A stretch of DNA of 64,000 bases from Tetraselmis striata (Eukaryota > Chlorophyta > Chlorodendrophyceae > Chlorodendrales > Chlorodendraceae). A model generated the notes under the pieces. The model searched no databases. It worked only from the letters and a program-made list of their open reading frames with translations, and was not told the origin of the DNA. Below, in pieces: positions 21,813 to 31,929 of the stretch (the first letter of the stretch is position 1; each line of letters begins with the position of its first letter). The translations under genes and the position numbers were made by a program. The stretch spans positions 33,318-97,317 of the forward strand of contig VCJN01001154.1 of assembly GCA_006384855.1 (NCBI GenBank), written 5' to 3'.

Positions 21813-23475
21813 GGTACTGGTACTGGTACTCGCTACTCGCTGCTGGTAATGGAAAAAAAACCCTGGTAGAGACTACTTCAAAGCGCTGGCAATGCGAACG
21901 CTCGCGCTGCTGGTACCGGATTATTGGTAAGTAATCCTACTTAATACTGGTACTCGCTACTCGCTGCTGGTGCTGCTGGTACTGGTGTGAATTACAAAAA
22001 GGGCAGTTCCCTAGAACTGCTGGTACTACACCCCTCCACATAAGTCCGGGTTTTGCATTTTCGATCGCAAAGCGCATGCATGGGCGAGGATAACGCCGGC
22101 TGCATGTGCATACATGCCAACTACAGTGGGAATAGTTCGGGCGAACGCCTATTGTGCGCTTTATACCCACCCGCGCGACAACACGACCATTTGTGGGCGC
22201 CCTTTCAAAAACGCGAAATCAGTGCATGATGCGTTGGCGCCAGAAAGTTGTGGGTTGCGCCAACCGTCCAAACCTATGGAAATTGCGGCACTCGTCGCAC
22301 CAAACTCGGTGGATACGGCCCTTGGCATAAGTTGCACACACCGTGCGTGTAGGCCACTGAAAGCATGTCGCTATAGGCACGACGTGACACCCCAACGACA
22401 AGTTGGCCACTGTGGGGAGCAGTTTTGGGGTGAAAATGCTGCTGTTTATGTGGCGACCGCACGTAGGAGAGGCGCTCGATGGCCCCCTTGGTGTAGGGCA
22501 ATGCTCTACTATGGGGGCGCGTGGTGGAATGCCAGTTGCACCGTTTCGTGGGCGGGGTGGCGCGGTAGGGGCGTGGATTTTGATTAACATGAAATTCCTT
22601 GAAAAATGCTGTGGAAAATGGCATTTTGGTTGGTAGATGTGTGTATCGCTAGGAGGTGGCACATGCCAAGTGTTGGTGGTCCGTGGTCATCCACATACAT
22701 AACTCTCTCGCGCAACTGAGTATGGGGCTTCGACACGCACTTGGCGCAAAGCCACGAGCCCGATATGGGTGGGCACATGAGGCAGTGAGGGGCAACTTGG
22801 ATTATCATCTTTGGGGATTTTTTCCCGGGGACCCAAAAAATCGAATTTTCAATTTTGGAAGATTGTTTTCGACGCAGATTTGAACGAGCAATTGCTTGGT
22901 ATTTTTAAAACAATTTTCTGAGCAAACCCTGAGAAGTTATAGCGTTTTAAAGCCAAGGGGGTGTTGCTGCGCGTGGCCGACATTGATGCCATGCCAGTAT
23001 TGCAACGCGACATGTACTGGCCGCCGCCCACACGGCTGCACCCCAACCAAATGCACCCGAGCCCCTCGCCAATGTGTTTCCTCACGCGTTCATGGCCATC
23101 CCGCCGTTTGGTTGTCTATTCACGCGCGTCGGCATGTGCGTGATACCGACCGTGGTTTTGGTGCAGTTGCACGCGACGCCCATCCACGCACCAAGTGCAG
23201 CGTGATTCCCTAGTCAAAGGTCTTTAAGCTTCGGTTTCAGCCCCTCATCATGCAGGTTTTATAAAACCCTCTGAGATTCCAGGGTTTCATCTCATATGCC
23301 CTACGTTCAGGTACCCTAGACTTCTGAAGTCTTGAGACTGCCGAAAAGGGACCCCAAACTTATGTGAAGGGGTGTAGTACTGGTACTCGCGACTCGCTGC
23401 TGGTATTAATATGGGAAAAAACTCTGTTACTTCAAAGCGCTGGCAATGCAAACGCGCGCTGCTGGTACTTCAAAG
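21813..23475. repeat. Direct repeats flanking TIR copy B
   Basis: A roughly 95-bp motif (ACTCGCTGCTGGTA ... CTTCAAAGCGCTGGCAATGC) occurs at about 21815-21912 and again at about 23378-23470, with a partial third copy to 23490. It is a pre-existing local tandem repeat into which the TIR element inserted. The interval also contains CTGGTGTGAATTACAAAAAG at about 21984, a word shared with the Helitron-like units. Confidence 0.7.
22029..23374 (+). mobile_element. 1.35-kb TIR DNA element, copy B
   Basis: Terminal inverted repeats begin CACCCCTCCACATAAGT on the left and end ACTTATGTGAAGGGGTG on the right (one mismatch). TA lies immediately outside on both sides (22027-22028 and 23375-23376). The flanking sequences rejoin as a sensible palindromic GTAC-TA-GTAC target, supporting TA duplication. 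The body is collinear with copies A, C and D. It interrupts the recombinase element. Confidence 0.88.
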
Positions 23476-23767
23476 CGCTGGCAATGCAATTCATCGAACT
23501 CTAGGCCAATGATATAGAACCCGTTCTTTAAAATTTTCTGAAAAATCGACGCATCGCTGATTCAACTGTCAAGTTATTTCATATACTATCCCTCGTTTCG
23601 CCGCAGACTCGAGGAGTTTGTTGTGTTTTGTGCTGCCGGCCTCGCCTGCCCCTACTATGTACGGTACTGCCCAGCGTGAGCGTCACGGCGTTCGCGTGTA
23701 TAGCCCAACGTATGGGCTGATCCGTTCCTTTCAGTTCTCGTTTGACCGCATTTGTAGCCATGTGTAC

Positions 23768-24434
23768 TTACCGCCCGTTAGGTTTTGCAGACCGTCGGAG
23801 TAGTGTATCGTGGGGGCGAGGGTTCCAGCGGCCATGCATGCCGTTAGCTCCTTTGTCCGCCAACACATACCCGGTGTTGCCGATATGTGCTTTAGCCTTG
23901 CTTATGCGTGTGGCCTCTACTCGGGACTTTATGCGTTCGATAACAACGTGCATCGCGTCCCTATGCGGGTGGTGTCAGTGGAGTAACACATGAAAGTCGA
24001 CCACATAGCCGCGCCATCTTGAAGGATGTTGCCGTACTCGGTAGTAGACGAAGGAAGGGCAGCAAGTATGTTGATGATGTCGGTGATAACGACTCACGGC
24101 AGAGGGGCGCGCCGAAGCTCCATGCTGATTGTGAGCTTGCGGATTTGGAGTGCGCGCTTCATTTCGATGATGGCCGGGCCGCGGTAGCCGGGGCGTCATC
24201 ACGACCAGTGTGACGCATGACGGTGTTGATGGCGGAAATGAAGGGCTGCGTGGAGCAAGCTCCGATGGTGCCGCGCTCCTCGATCCCGGCGAGGTTGCGG
24301 ACGCACGTTGCATGGATGCAGTCCAGAGGGGTTATGCCTTCCTTGTCGATGCATTCCTTGACGAAGAGGCGGATCTTGCCCTCGTAGTTGGAGTAGGTGC
24401 ATGCCGTGAGCGATGTAGTCAGAAGGTCGAGCAC
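23768..24434 (-). pseudogene. Tyrosine recombinase, core-binding domain and start of catalytic domain
   Basis: The frame at 24434-24159 starts LDLLTTSLTACTYSNYEGKI, followed by RLFVKECIDKEGITPLDC, EERGTIGACSTQPFISAINT and VMRHTGR. This is the SAM-like core-binding fold of tyrosine recombinases (x-S-T-x-x-N-Y-x-x-K-x-R-x-F-x-x-F-C, then a 'GT-x-x-S-x-Q-x-Y-x-S-A-I-N' helix). After an in-frame stop near 24100, the next pieces (VVITDIINILAALPSSTTEY; then NVVIERIKSRVEATRISKAK at 23.94 kb) follow the same order as the family. The catalytic Arg cannot be placed confidently. Confidence 0.7.
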
Positions 24435-24865
24435 CTTGACGCCCCAGTCGTCCGTGCCGTACCGAGCATCGATATATGCAGCCTCGCATGAAGTCTCTCC
24501 ATGGGGCCTTCGCCTCGGGCATCGGTGACGAGGTACGTAGCATATGTCTTCGTGGAGCGAAGGCCGCGTCGAAACGCACCGTACGTTGCCGCATGGTTCG
24601 ATGATGGCGCCGGCCGGGTGGTGACGACCGGGCCAAGTGTAGCAAGATGGTTATGCCGGAAATAAGGTAGGGTGATGTAGCCGTTTATGCGTAACGGACG
24701 TGGCGCGAGTATCTCGCCCGTCGGCCCGCCCGCGACAGGGCGTTGTGCGAGCGGAGGGCAAAGAGCTTTAGCGTGGCATGTCATGATGCTTTGGGCGCGC
24801 AAGAAAAGGGGAGTCGGTGTAGACTCGTGATGTAGAAGGACAAATTTAAGCCAGAGGGGTTGACT

Positions 24866-25680
24866 CATGCGAGGGCAAGGGAAGGTCGACGACCCGGAGA
24901 TGTGGGTCGGTGGTGAGGGAGGTGGTGGTCCCGCTCATGTCGACGACTCCACTGCAGCGTTGCTTGGAAGGCACGCCCGGAAGCGTGTCCTTGAAACGTG
25001 TTTGCATGGGGTCGGCAGGGCGGATGGAACACCCCATCACTCTGCCTTGTCGGTCGTCGAGGCCTCGGCCTTCGCCTTGCCCTTACCATAGTCCTTGATG
25101 ATGCCCTTGGCGAAGGTGCTTCGTGGCGCCGCCGCCTCGCGCGCCGGGCGAGCGGTGTTGTAGTTGTCGCGGTTGTTGCCGCTGCCGTCCCGGTCGCGGC
25201 CGTTGCGCCGATGGCCACTGTTGAAGCGCTGGCGGGCTGCTGTCTTCTAGTTCGCAGCTCTTGCGATGTTCGCGTCGTACATGCGGTCCTTGTAGAGCTC
25301 CAACAGCTCGTGAACTCGGACGACCCAAGGTTCTCGGTACCGGGACGGAGGTAACGCTCACGCACGACATCGAGGGCGAAGATGTCGCCGCCGTGCATAT
25401 GCGTGTCCCAGTACTTGCGAAGATAGGCCAGGCGGAACATATGACCGTGGTCGACGGCCTTCATGCTGTGGACAACGGCATCAAACGCTGTCCAAAAGCC
25501 GACGTAATCCCGTCGGTGACGCATGGCTCTGGTAGCAGCTCGTGGAGCTCGTAGCACATGGCGATGAAGGCTTCGTAGCACGCGGAGTGGTAGTTCTCGT
25601 CCGTTGCCGGCTCATCGACGAAGACGAGGGTTACCAAGCAGGTACTCGAGCACGCGATCGAGGGCGATAAGGACAAGCCC
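24866..25680 (-). pseudogene. Possible gag-like/ORF1 remnant of the recombinase element
   Basis: Minus-strand frames with frameshifts read CYEAFIAMCYELHELLPEP, then RRDYVGFWTAFDAVVHSMKA and HMFRLAYLRKYWDTHM, then DRMYDANIARAAN and Ala/Thr-rich low complexity. It lies directly upstream of the recombinase core-binding domain. The helical Trp/Tyr-rich part plus low-complexity tail suits a structural protein, but there is no diagnostic motif such as a zinc knuckle. Confidence 0.3.
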
Positions 25681-26686
25681 CGGGCGTCGCGGGCTGCCGG
25701 GTTTTTTTATATATACCCGCATTCATGTGTACACCCATACCCATACTGTCCACTCACTTATATACTAGCACGCCTATATACATACTGCTCATCCGCCCAT
25801 ACATGTAGACTGCGCACATACTACACGTGATCACGCCCACGTGATCATGCCCTCGTCAGCCATTACGCCCCGATGACTCCCTGATGACTCCAAGCCTAGA
25901 TTGCATACCCAAGCCTAATGCCTGCGCATGCGACCGACTGTTGAGCCGATAGTTGTATAAAGCCAACAGTCACCCAAATGGGGTGTACAAGCCATGTACA
26001 CCCCGGTACACTGTAACAATTTCCTTTGCTGCAAACCTTTTTCTTGCCTATGCTAAAGTCCCTCGCCTAAAGCTTACAGGTTGTGTATGTATGCGACGCA
26101 CACGGGACGTGCGGCGCACAGCGCCTCGCATTCCTCCTGGGGCGCCCGTTTTCTCAAGGGGGCGGAGCGCAGTAGCGAGGGCGTTTTTCCAATCAAGGCA
26201 GTGGGCCTTACTAGAGAGAGCGAAGGTCGCACGGACGTTCCGGTACTTACCACCCGCGCGGGATTCGTTCCCGCCCGGAATGGTGTCCTCTTCGTTAGCG
26301 GCAACTGGCGGCATATTGGAGTCTCTTGGATAGCGAAGAACCTGGAGAGCTGCTCCTAGATCATGACTACTTAATCTTGGCGTCGTCCGCGTCACGACTA
26401 CTCCCCGCCTCGATGCGCTCTTGATCAGTGGCCAACGTCTCGAGCCCTCGACATGCGCCGCCTGGCCGGCGTCGACCATCTTAGGGTCGGTGGATGAGCC
26501 GCTGCCATACTTATCCAAGGGGTCGTCCGAGAAGGCGGAGCTGCAGGGAGAAGAGGGAGAGAGAGAAGCCTACTCGGCTTGAGTTGGTCATATAGTAGCC
26601 GCTACAGCGGAGGGGTATACGTTTTGCTCCGTTTCCGACGGCCTTAGCACTGTACAACACGGTCCGAAACCGCGGGTTGGTGTTGT

Positions 26687-26970
26687 GCGGGCATGAGGCC
26701 AGCGCAAAACTAAGAGAGTGGTTCCATCTAGTGAAGAATGATGGTTATACATAAGATTCGAAGGCTAGTAATAGGCCACTAGGATGACCGATGTTTTTTG
26801 CCGAGGGCGGTACGCAAAGTTTAGTGCTATAGCAATTAGACTGCTTCGTGCGTGCCTGCATTGCTACGTGGCCGCCACGTCAAATTCGCGTTGCGCCGAG
26901 GGCGCGGGCAGTCGGTGCGCCGACACCCGCATACTTCTGGGTTATGGGAGGGGAAGGTAACCCCAAGAAC
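26687..26970. repeat. Right terminal direct repeat of the recombinase element
   Basis: Same orientation as 19531-19815; see that entry for shared landmarks. It is followed by a TTATAATTATAATTT stretch. Confidence 0.65.
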
Positions 26971-26975
26971 ACATT

Positions 26976-28218
26976 TAATTATAATTATAATTTAGTGCAA
27001 GGTGTTGCTACCGGTAGCAGAGCCCCGCAGTAAGTAGTAAAGCGAATATATGGACATCACGCGGTACAGTTTAATATATGTTATGCTGATATCTTTTTGG
27101 GTATACCAGTAATTAATGTCGCACTCGACCTACGCTTAGACACGCCCAGCGCGGTTGAGCTGCGACTGTCGCACAAAGGGTACTACCGCCGCCCGGGGCC
27201 TTTCCTTTGGGCCTATGGCAATCGGGTCGAGCACTGGTTTCCCGGCGGCTGCCCATAGATGTGCCGAAGAAATGGGGGTCAAGCGGTGGTCCACAGATCG
27301 CGCGACCTCGTATAACCTACGCTTACCAACGGGCCGTGGGGCCCGCCCTGCGCCGGCCGGCGATTGAATCATCACCGGCATCGGCGGCCACTTCGGCGTC
27401 GGGGTGGCATGCCGCGGGGCCTCTATCGTCTCGAGGGCCTACTATGTGCATCACAACGGTTGTTTGGTAGTCGTGGGGGCAGCAAGCGGGCCGTGATCGC
27501 CGTGAGCCCCGGCATGCCTGCCGCGCCGCGAAGCGGAGTGCGACATAAGTGGTTTTAACCTACGATGGACCGACCCGACTTGCTTTGGGCCCAAAATGTG
27601 ACCGACCCGCCTGCCCGCATCGGACCACGTCCGCCATGCATTTCAGCACCCGCAAATGGCCCCACTTGGACCCATCTGCTTCAAGGCAGCTGGGCTTGGG
27701 GTGTGTCAGCGTAGGTGCATGCACGACAAGACATATTAAAATGTACGGTGCCATGCATACATACCTGGCGGCTGGCACATATACGAGCAGAAATCCTCAT
27801 ATCCCTCACACATATATGTTCACATGTATGTGTACACACAGAAAGATGTGTATATAAATAATATTTATATATGTCACATACCTCATATATGGGCCATTAC
27901 CGGCGGTATTTTTTGTTTTGGGGTTTTAATTTAAAGTAATCTACTATTAATTACCGTTACGGGTATTTTACTAGTAAGAAATTGCCCCGAGCCCGCGGCG
28001 CGCACCGGGCCCCGCTGCGCGCAAGACACGCGCGATGCGACAGTGTTGTTTTGAGTACCGGTACCAGTAAAGAGTGAAGTAAACTGCGCACTGCCGTCCT
28101 CCCGCCTAGCAGAGCTAGGCACAACGTCCCGGGCAGGCGAGGAGGCGACCGTTTGTGCCACACACTATAGCATGCGTCATGGCGGGCGAACAAACTAGCA
28201 CCCCGTCAGTACGCAGCC
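26976..28218. other. No gene recognised
   Basis: Open frames on both strands at 27136-27560 have no recognisable motif. 27760-27900 is rich in ATAT and CACAT words. Upstream parts of the hAT-like transposase would be expected here but I could not identify them. Confidence 0.4.
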
Positions 28219-28647
28219 GATTGGCACAGCAGGTGCCAGGCCGCGGCATGTGCACTACTGCTGTGGTGGAGTAATCGCGTCAAGCCATGCCTTCGGAGGG
28301 AGATTGCTCTCCGCATCTTGACATGCTCGCCCGCCGCATGCCCTTTGGAGCGCACGAATATCGTCCGCATGCGCGTGGCCACCAAGACCCGCGCTTCTCT
28401 CAAACATGAGAATGTGGTGAAGTTGTAGTATTGCTATGTGAATTTGCGCTTGCTGGAGAACTACGTCAATGATGTGCTGAACATGGTTGAGGATGCGGTG
28501 ATTGATGTAGAGGCCAACGACCGGCTAGCTGAGCAGGGTCAAGCAACACCCCAAGAACCCCTAGCACCCCATGCTGATGATGATATGATTATTTTTGACT
28601 TATGTACGCATGTAGCGAGTAGATATGGTGTGCAACATGCACTGTAA
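28219..28647 (+). pseudogene. hAT transposase, C-terminal dimerisation region
   Basis: A single frame reads DWHSRCQAAACALLLWWSNR, then LRREIALRILTCSPAACPLE, then RTNIVRMRVATKTRASLKHE, a stop at 28426-28428, and YCYVNLRLLENYVNDV. The order W-W ... L-A-x-R-I-L-x-x-x-S-S-x-x-C-E-R-x-x-S ... K-x-R-x-x-L ... x-L-V-Y-x-x-x-N-L-R-L is the signature of the hAT C-terminal (dimerisation) domain in plants and fungi. The in-frame stop replaces the expected V of VY. The acidic tail after NLRL is usual. Only the last part of the protein is present. Confidence 0.72.
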
Positions 28648-28807
28648 CAAGCCCTTTGGCTGCCATCGCCGATGTGTTTGCCAGTCAAACGTGCCAAAAC
28701 ATGAGCTCCAGCAATATATTTTTGATTACTCTTAACACAGGGGGTAATTTTTGATTTGGGAGTTCATTTAATTCATAGAAATTTGCTATATAATTCATAG
28801 AAAATTT
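28648..28807. other. Short AT-rich spacer
   Basis: Contains a doubled ATTCATAGAAA word at about 28769-28804, immediately before the Helitron-like unit. Confidence 0.5.
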
Positions 28808-29337
28808 CCCCTACCTCTTGGGTTGAGCGGAGGAAAAGGAGAGCCGCGTCCGAAATCGCCTGGAATACGTGAGAATCGATACCGGTCGCAATACGGTTTT
28901 ATCACGGAGTTTTAGGCGTCCATCCTCCGTCCGTCCTCCGTCCTCGTGTGCTGCGTCTTCGTGAATGAACCGTCATACGTTCGATCTGTGCTCGTTTGAT
29001 TTCTAGGCACGCCTTCCACAGTCCGTAAAAATCCTGCGACTAAGACGAATCTATCTTGAATTCTACCGGAAACATACTGCAAAAATCACGAATGTCCTCC
29101 GTCCGTCCTGTCACATACGCGCTTCGCGTATGAACCGTCATACGTTCGGTTTTCGGTCGTTTGATTTCACGGTACTGGTACGTGTACGGGAAGATTCTGA
29201 ATGGATGCGCGTGTATTCTAGCCCAGCCACGTCATATATTCGTCTGAAACGCCAAAATAACGCGGTACCGCAGCGCGTTTTTTACTGTTGAATCAGCAAG
29301 CGAGACTATTCAGCGACTATTCCTTACCTATACGGTA

Positions 29338-30055
29338 ATTTTTATTACATAAGGGCTTTCACAAAAGCGCACTACAAACAGAACTAACTTCAACTGTGAA
29401 AGGTTACCAACAAAAGAGAGACATAAGCCTGAAACCAAGGTCGAGCAGGAGGACAGGGAGCCAAGAACCAAGAAGGAGCCAAGGGAACCACGAAGTCACT
29501 TAGCTGCCAGGGACCAAAGGGACCCCCGCCCCGGGGTAGGCTATCAGCCGCGGCGAGGACGCTTGCAGCCAATGACCCGGGTCATAGCAACACATGCCGA
29601 CGAGCGACGCGACGCAGGCGCAGGAGTACCATCACGTGCCGCACGCACGGACGCGACCCCGCCAAGAACGTTGTCTGCATGTGCCATGTTGATGAGCAAG
29701 GAGAAACGGCGGCGCCACGCAGACAAGAGCTGGCCGATTTTTTGGCCAGTGTGTGTGTGGCTAGCTTTCGCGAGCTCCACCAAGAAAGCCTCGGCGTGCG
29801 GGGCCAGCGAGCCAAACTCGGAAACGGCGAAAGGAACAAAGCGAAGCATGCCGGCGGCGTTTCGGACACCCTCGTCATACTTCTGAATTTTGTGGCGCTC
29901 TGCAGCCCTCAAAGCAGTCGTTGGATCCGAGCTTGACACGCCGAGGATGGGGGCAATGGTGGTATCGATAGCAACCGTGTTTCCGCGGATACCGCCATAC
30001 CCGAAAAGCCCAACATCGGCCGGCCGGCCGTCGCTGCCCTTCGGGAGAGAAACAA
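29338..30055 (-). mobile_element. 5'-truncated LINE fragment nested in Helitron-like unit 7
   Basis: A perfect 19-bp direct repeat, ATTCCTTACCTATACGGTA, lies at 29319-29337 and 30056-30074, with a further copy at 30095-30113. The minus-strand 3' end is AT-rich with an AATAAAAAT tail, giving the structure expected of target-primed reverse transcription. The encoded protein piece is the adjoining entry. Confidence 0.82.
29544..30055 (-). pseudogene. LINE polyprotein C-terminal fragment
   Basis: The frame is open to the 5' truncation point. It reads VGLFGYGGIRGNTVAIDTTI, then SSDPTTALRAAERHKIQKYD, then AAGMLRFVPFAVSEFGSLAP and HAEAFLVELAKAS. The series 'A-E-x-x-K-x-x-K-Y ... F-x-P-F-A-x-E-x-F-G-x-L' is a familiar C-terminal segment of LINE-type proteins in algae and protists. 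It ends KRPRRG and a stop at 29544. The LINE family differs from that at 37-49 kb. It has no catalytic residues of the reverse transcriptase. Confidence 0.65.
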
Positions 30056-30522
30056 ATTCCTTACCTATACGGTATACGGTATATTACCTATACAATTCCT
30101 TACCTATACGGTAGTCCAAGTATGGTGCTGTAAAAAGGGGTCGCCGCGGTGCGGGGGCAGTCCGCCGACCCGGGGCCCGGCGTCCGTCGACGGACGGGCG
30201 ACGGTCGAACGACGGCCTCCGGCGTCCGGTGCCGGTACAGGCGGCGGGCGTGGCGATTCGCGCCGTGCCCGCCCCGTAGACCTGACGACCGGCCCGACCT
30301 GCGCGGCCTCGTGCGGGATGCGGGCCGCCTGTAGGCGGCTTGTACTGTATTGCTGATCTTGTAGTGCTGCTTTTTTTTTTTTTTTGGGTAATACAACTTT
30401 TAGCGGTGGGTTGGGTACCGGCCTTTTTGTAATGCACACCAGTAGTCAGCGGCCCGCTTTTACGCGGCTTGCAGATTTAATCTGTTTTACAAAATAATAC
30501 GTCTCTTTTGAAAAATAAATTA

Positions 30523-31149
30523 CAGTGACTATACCGATATAATGAATACCGATATAGTGAACATACCGATATAGTGAACGGGGGGGGGGGGGGGACGGAT
30601 TCTTAACACCGGGAAAAATCCCTATGTATACCCCTATAATAAACTTACCAATATAATAAACTTACCGCTATAGTGAACGGGGGGGGGGGGGGGACACAAT
30701 GCCCCAAACTATACCGATATAGTAAACTTCTCTACATAACGGCAGTGTTGCCGACGCCGAACCCGGCCGTTGGCGTGTTCCGATAGCCGGTACCGTTCCA
30801 GTACGGGCGCAGAGGCCTCTACAGCCACTCGGCGGCGGCGGCGGCGGCGGCACACTGCGGCACATTGCGCCCACCGCCACTCAACTGCCCCACCGCGTCT
30901 GTCGCCATCGCGCCATGGCGACGCCCACCGAGCAGCGCTGTTCCTATCTAGACAACTGCAGGATAAGGCCTGGAGACTGCTACAGTGAACGGGGTCACCG
31001 TTACAATAAACAATAGTACCGATTTAGTAAACCGTTTACTATAGCGGTCGGGTGGGCCTGCTTATAATGAACACCGATATAGTGAACATACCGACATAGT
31101 GAACGGGGGGGGGGGGGACGCAATGTTTATTATATCGGTATAGTCACTG
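30523..31149. mobile_element. Tc1/mariner-type MITE nested in Helitron-like unit 7
   Basis: Perfect inverted ends, CAGTGACTATACCGATATAA on the left and its complement on the right, are flanked by TA at 30521-30522 and 31150-31151. Excising the element restores the unit's AAATTACTGAC word exactly. The interior has several CCGATATAGTGAAC words followed by G-runs of 12-18. TA duplication, a CAGT start and the lack of a transposase point to a non-autonomous member of the IS630/Tc1/mariner/pogo group. Confidence 0.85.
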
Positions 31150-31479
31150 TACTGACAAATCTAACGCTAAAAGCATTATTACCCGGAAACAACAGTATTA
31201 CAAGATCAACACTGCAAGCCGGCTAAAAGCGGCCCGCATCCCGCACGGCCGCACCACGCTCAACCCAAGAGGTAGGAGCACCTCCACAAATCCCCGGCGC
31301 GAAGCGCCGCTTAGTGCTATAAATGAATTAAAAACAAATAAATACCATAAATTACTATTTACCCAAGGAGGCACGATTTGCCATAGAATGTCAGCTCGCT
31401 TACATTGGAGGCTAAGACGAGAACCACAGGCTTGGCCTGGGTGTCTCCTAGCGCAGAAAGATGGCTGTGGGTGGGTGGG

Positions 31480-31651
31480 TGCGCGAGCCGGTTGAGGCGA
31501 GCGCAAAGCTGAGAGTGCCGGTGCCCGAGGGCGGATCCCTCAGGTCGTGGTGCTGGTGCGGGCCGGTAGGCCCCAGTCCGTGCGCCGACCGCGGGGATCG
31601 TGCGCAGTACAACATTGCTAAGTACTGTAAACCTCTAGATGACTACATCTG
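31480..31651. repeat. Split direct repeat A2
   Basis: 172 bp, from TGCGCGAGCCGGTTGAGGCG to GACTACATCTG; matches A1 at 33377-33548 with only scattered differences. Confidence 0.9.
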
Positions 31652-31656
31652 ACCAT

Positions 31657-31929
31657 TTACCCAAGGAGGCACGATTTGCCAGAGAAGAAAGCCAAAGGCT
31701 TGCACAGGTAGCGAAGTGTAGCGGCCGGACGGGGACGAGCTAGCAGCAGAACCGCAGCATAGCAGCTCGCTGCCGAGGCCGCGCCTTTGCGCAACCTGTG
31801 CGATGCCCACGTGACACTGGGGGGCGGCTGGGCGCCCGCCGCCAGGCAGGCGTCCCGCAGCCAGTCAGTGGGAGTGGCTGAAAAGGACCAAGCGGCGGAA
31901 GGCTCCAGCGGGGAGACGCTCCAAAACAT
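31657..31929 (-). pseudogene. Tyrosine recombinase fragment in the PAT-like element
   Basis: The frame reads DWLRDACLAAGAQPPPSVTW, then ASHRLRKGAASAASCYAAVL. The S-H-R-L-R-K-G-A-A-S-A-A box II motif keeps the His and Arg expected of a tyrosine recombinase. The frame then diverges and no catalytic Tyr follows. It overlaps the end of the repeat-protein frame in another reading frame, consistent with a deletion that joined the two. Confidence 0.65.

Larger units (their letters stand above)
19531..26975 (-). mobile_element. Decayed tyrosine-recombinase (DIRS/PAT-type) element
   Basis: Two diverged direct repeats bound the region, 19531-19815 and 26687-26970. They share landmarks including GCCGAGGGCGCGGGCA, ACATAAGATTCGA-like and CCGAGGGCGG. 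Between them on the minus strand lie, in order, a possible gag-like zone (25.7-24.9 kb), a recombinase core-binding domain (about 24.43 kb), the start of the catalytic domain (24.1-23.77 kb) and its end (20.27-19.96 kb). The split recombinase is interrupted by TIR copy B and other insertions. The element is clearly dead. No reverse transcriptase was recognised, so Crypton-like origin cannot be excluded; alternatively the two recombinase halves derive from two elements. Confidence 0.55.
28808..31314 (+). mobile_element. Helitron2-like unit 7, inverted and split by two insertions
   Basis: It starts TCCCCTACCTCTTGGGTTGA preceded by T and ends with the GC hairpin and CTTAG followed by T, the same ends as the array but in the opposite orientation. 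Unit sequence occupies 28808-29318, about 30095-30522 and 31150-31314. It is interrupted by a LINE fragment and a TIR element. An internal duplication of about 165 bp (the GAACCGTCATACGTTCG word at about 28964 and 29131) is unique to this copy. Confidence 0.8.

Noticed and set aside
22219..22662. 147-codon frame in TIR copy B as a host gene
   Set aside because: The same frame recurs in the other element copies, so it belongs to the transposon family.
31198..31316. Independent short repeat near 31.2 kb
   Set aside because: It is the 3' end of Helitron-like unit 7 displaced by the nested MITE.
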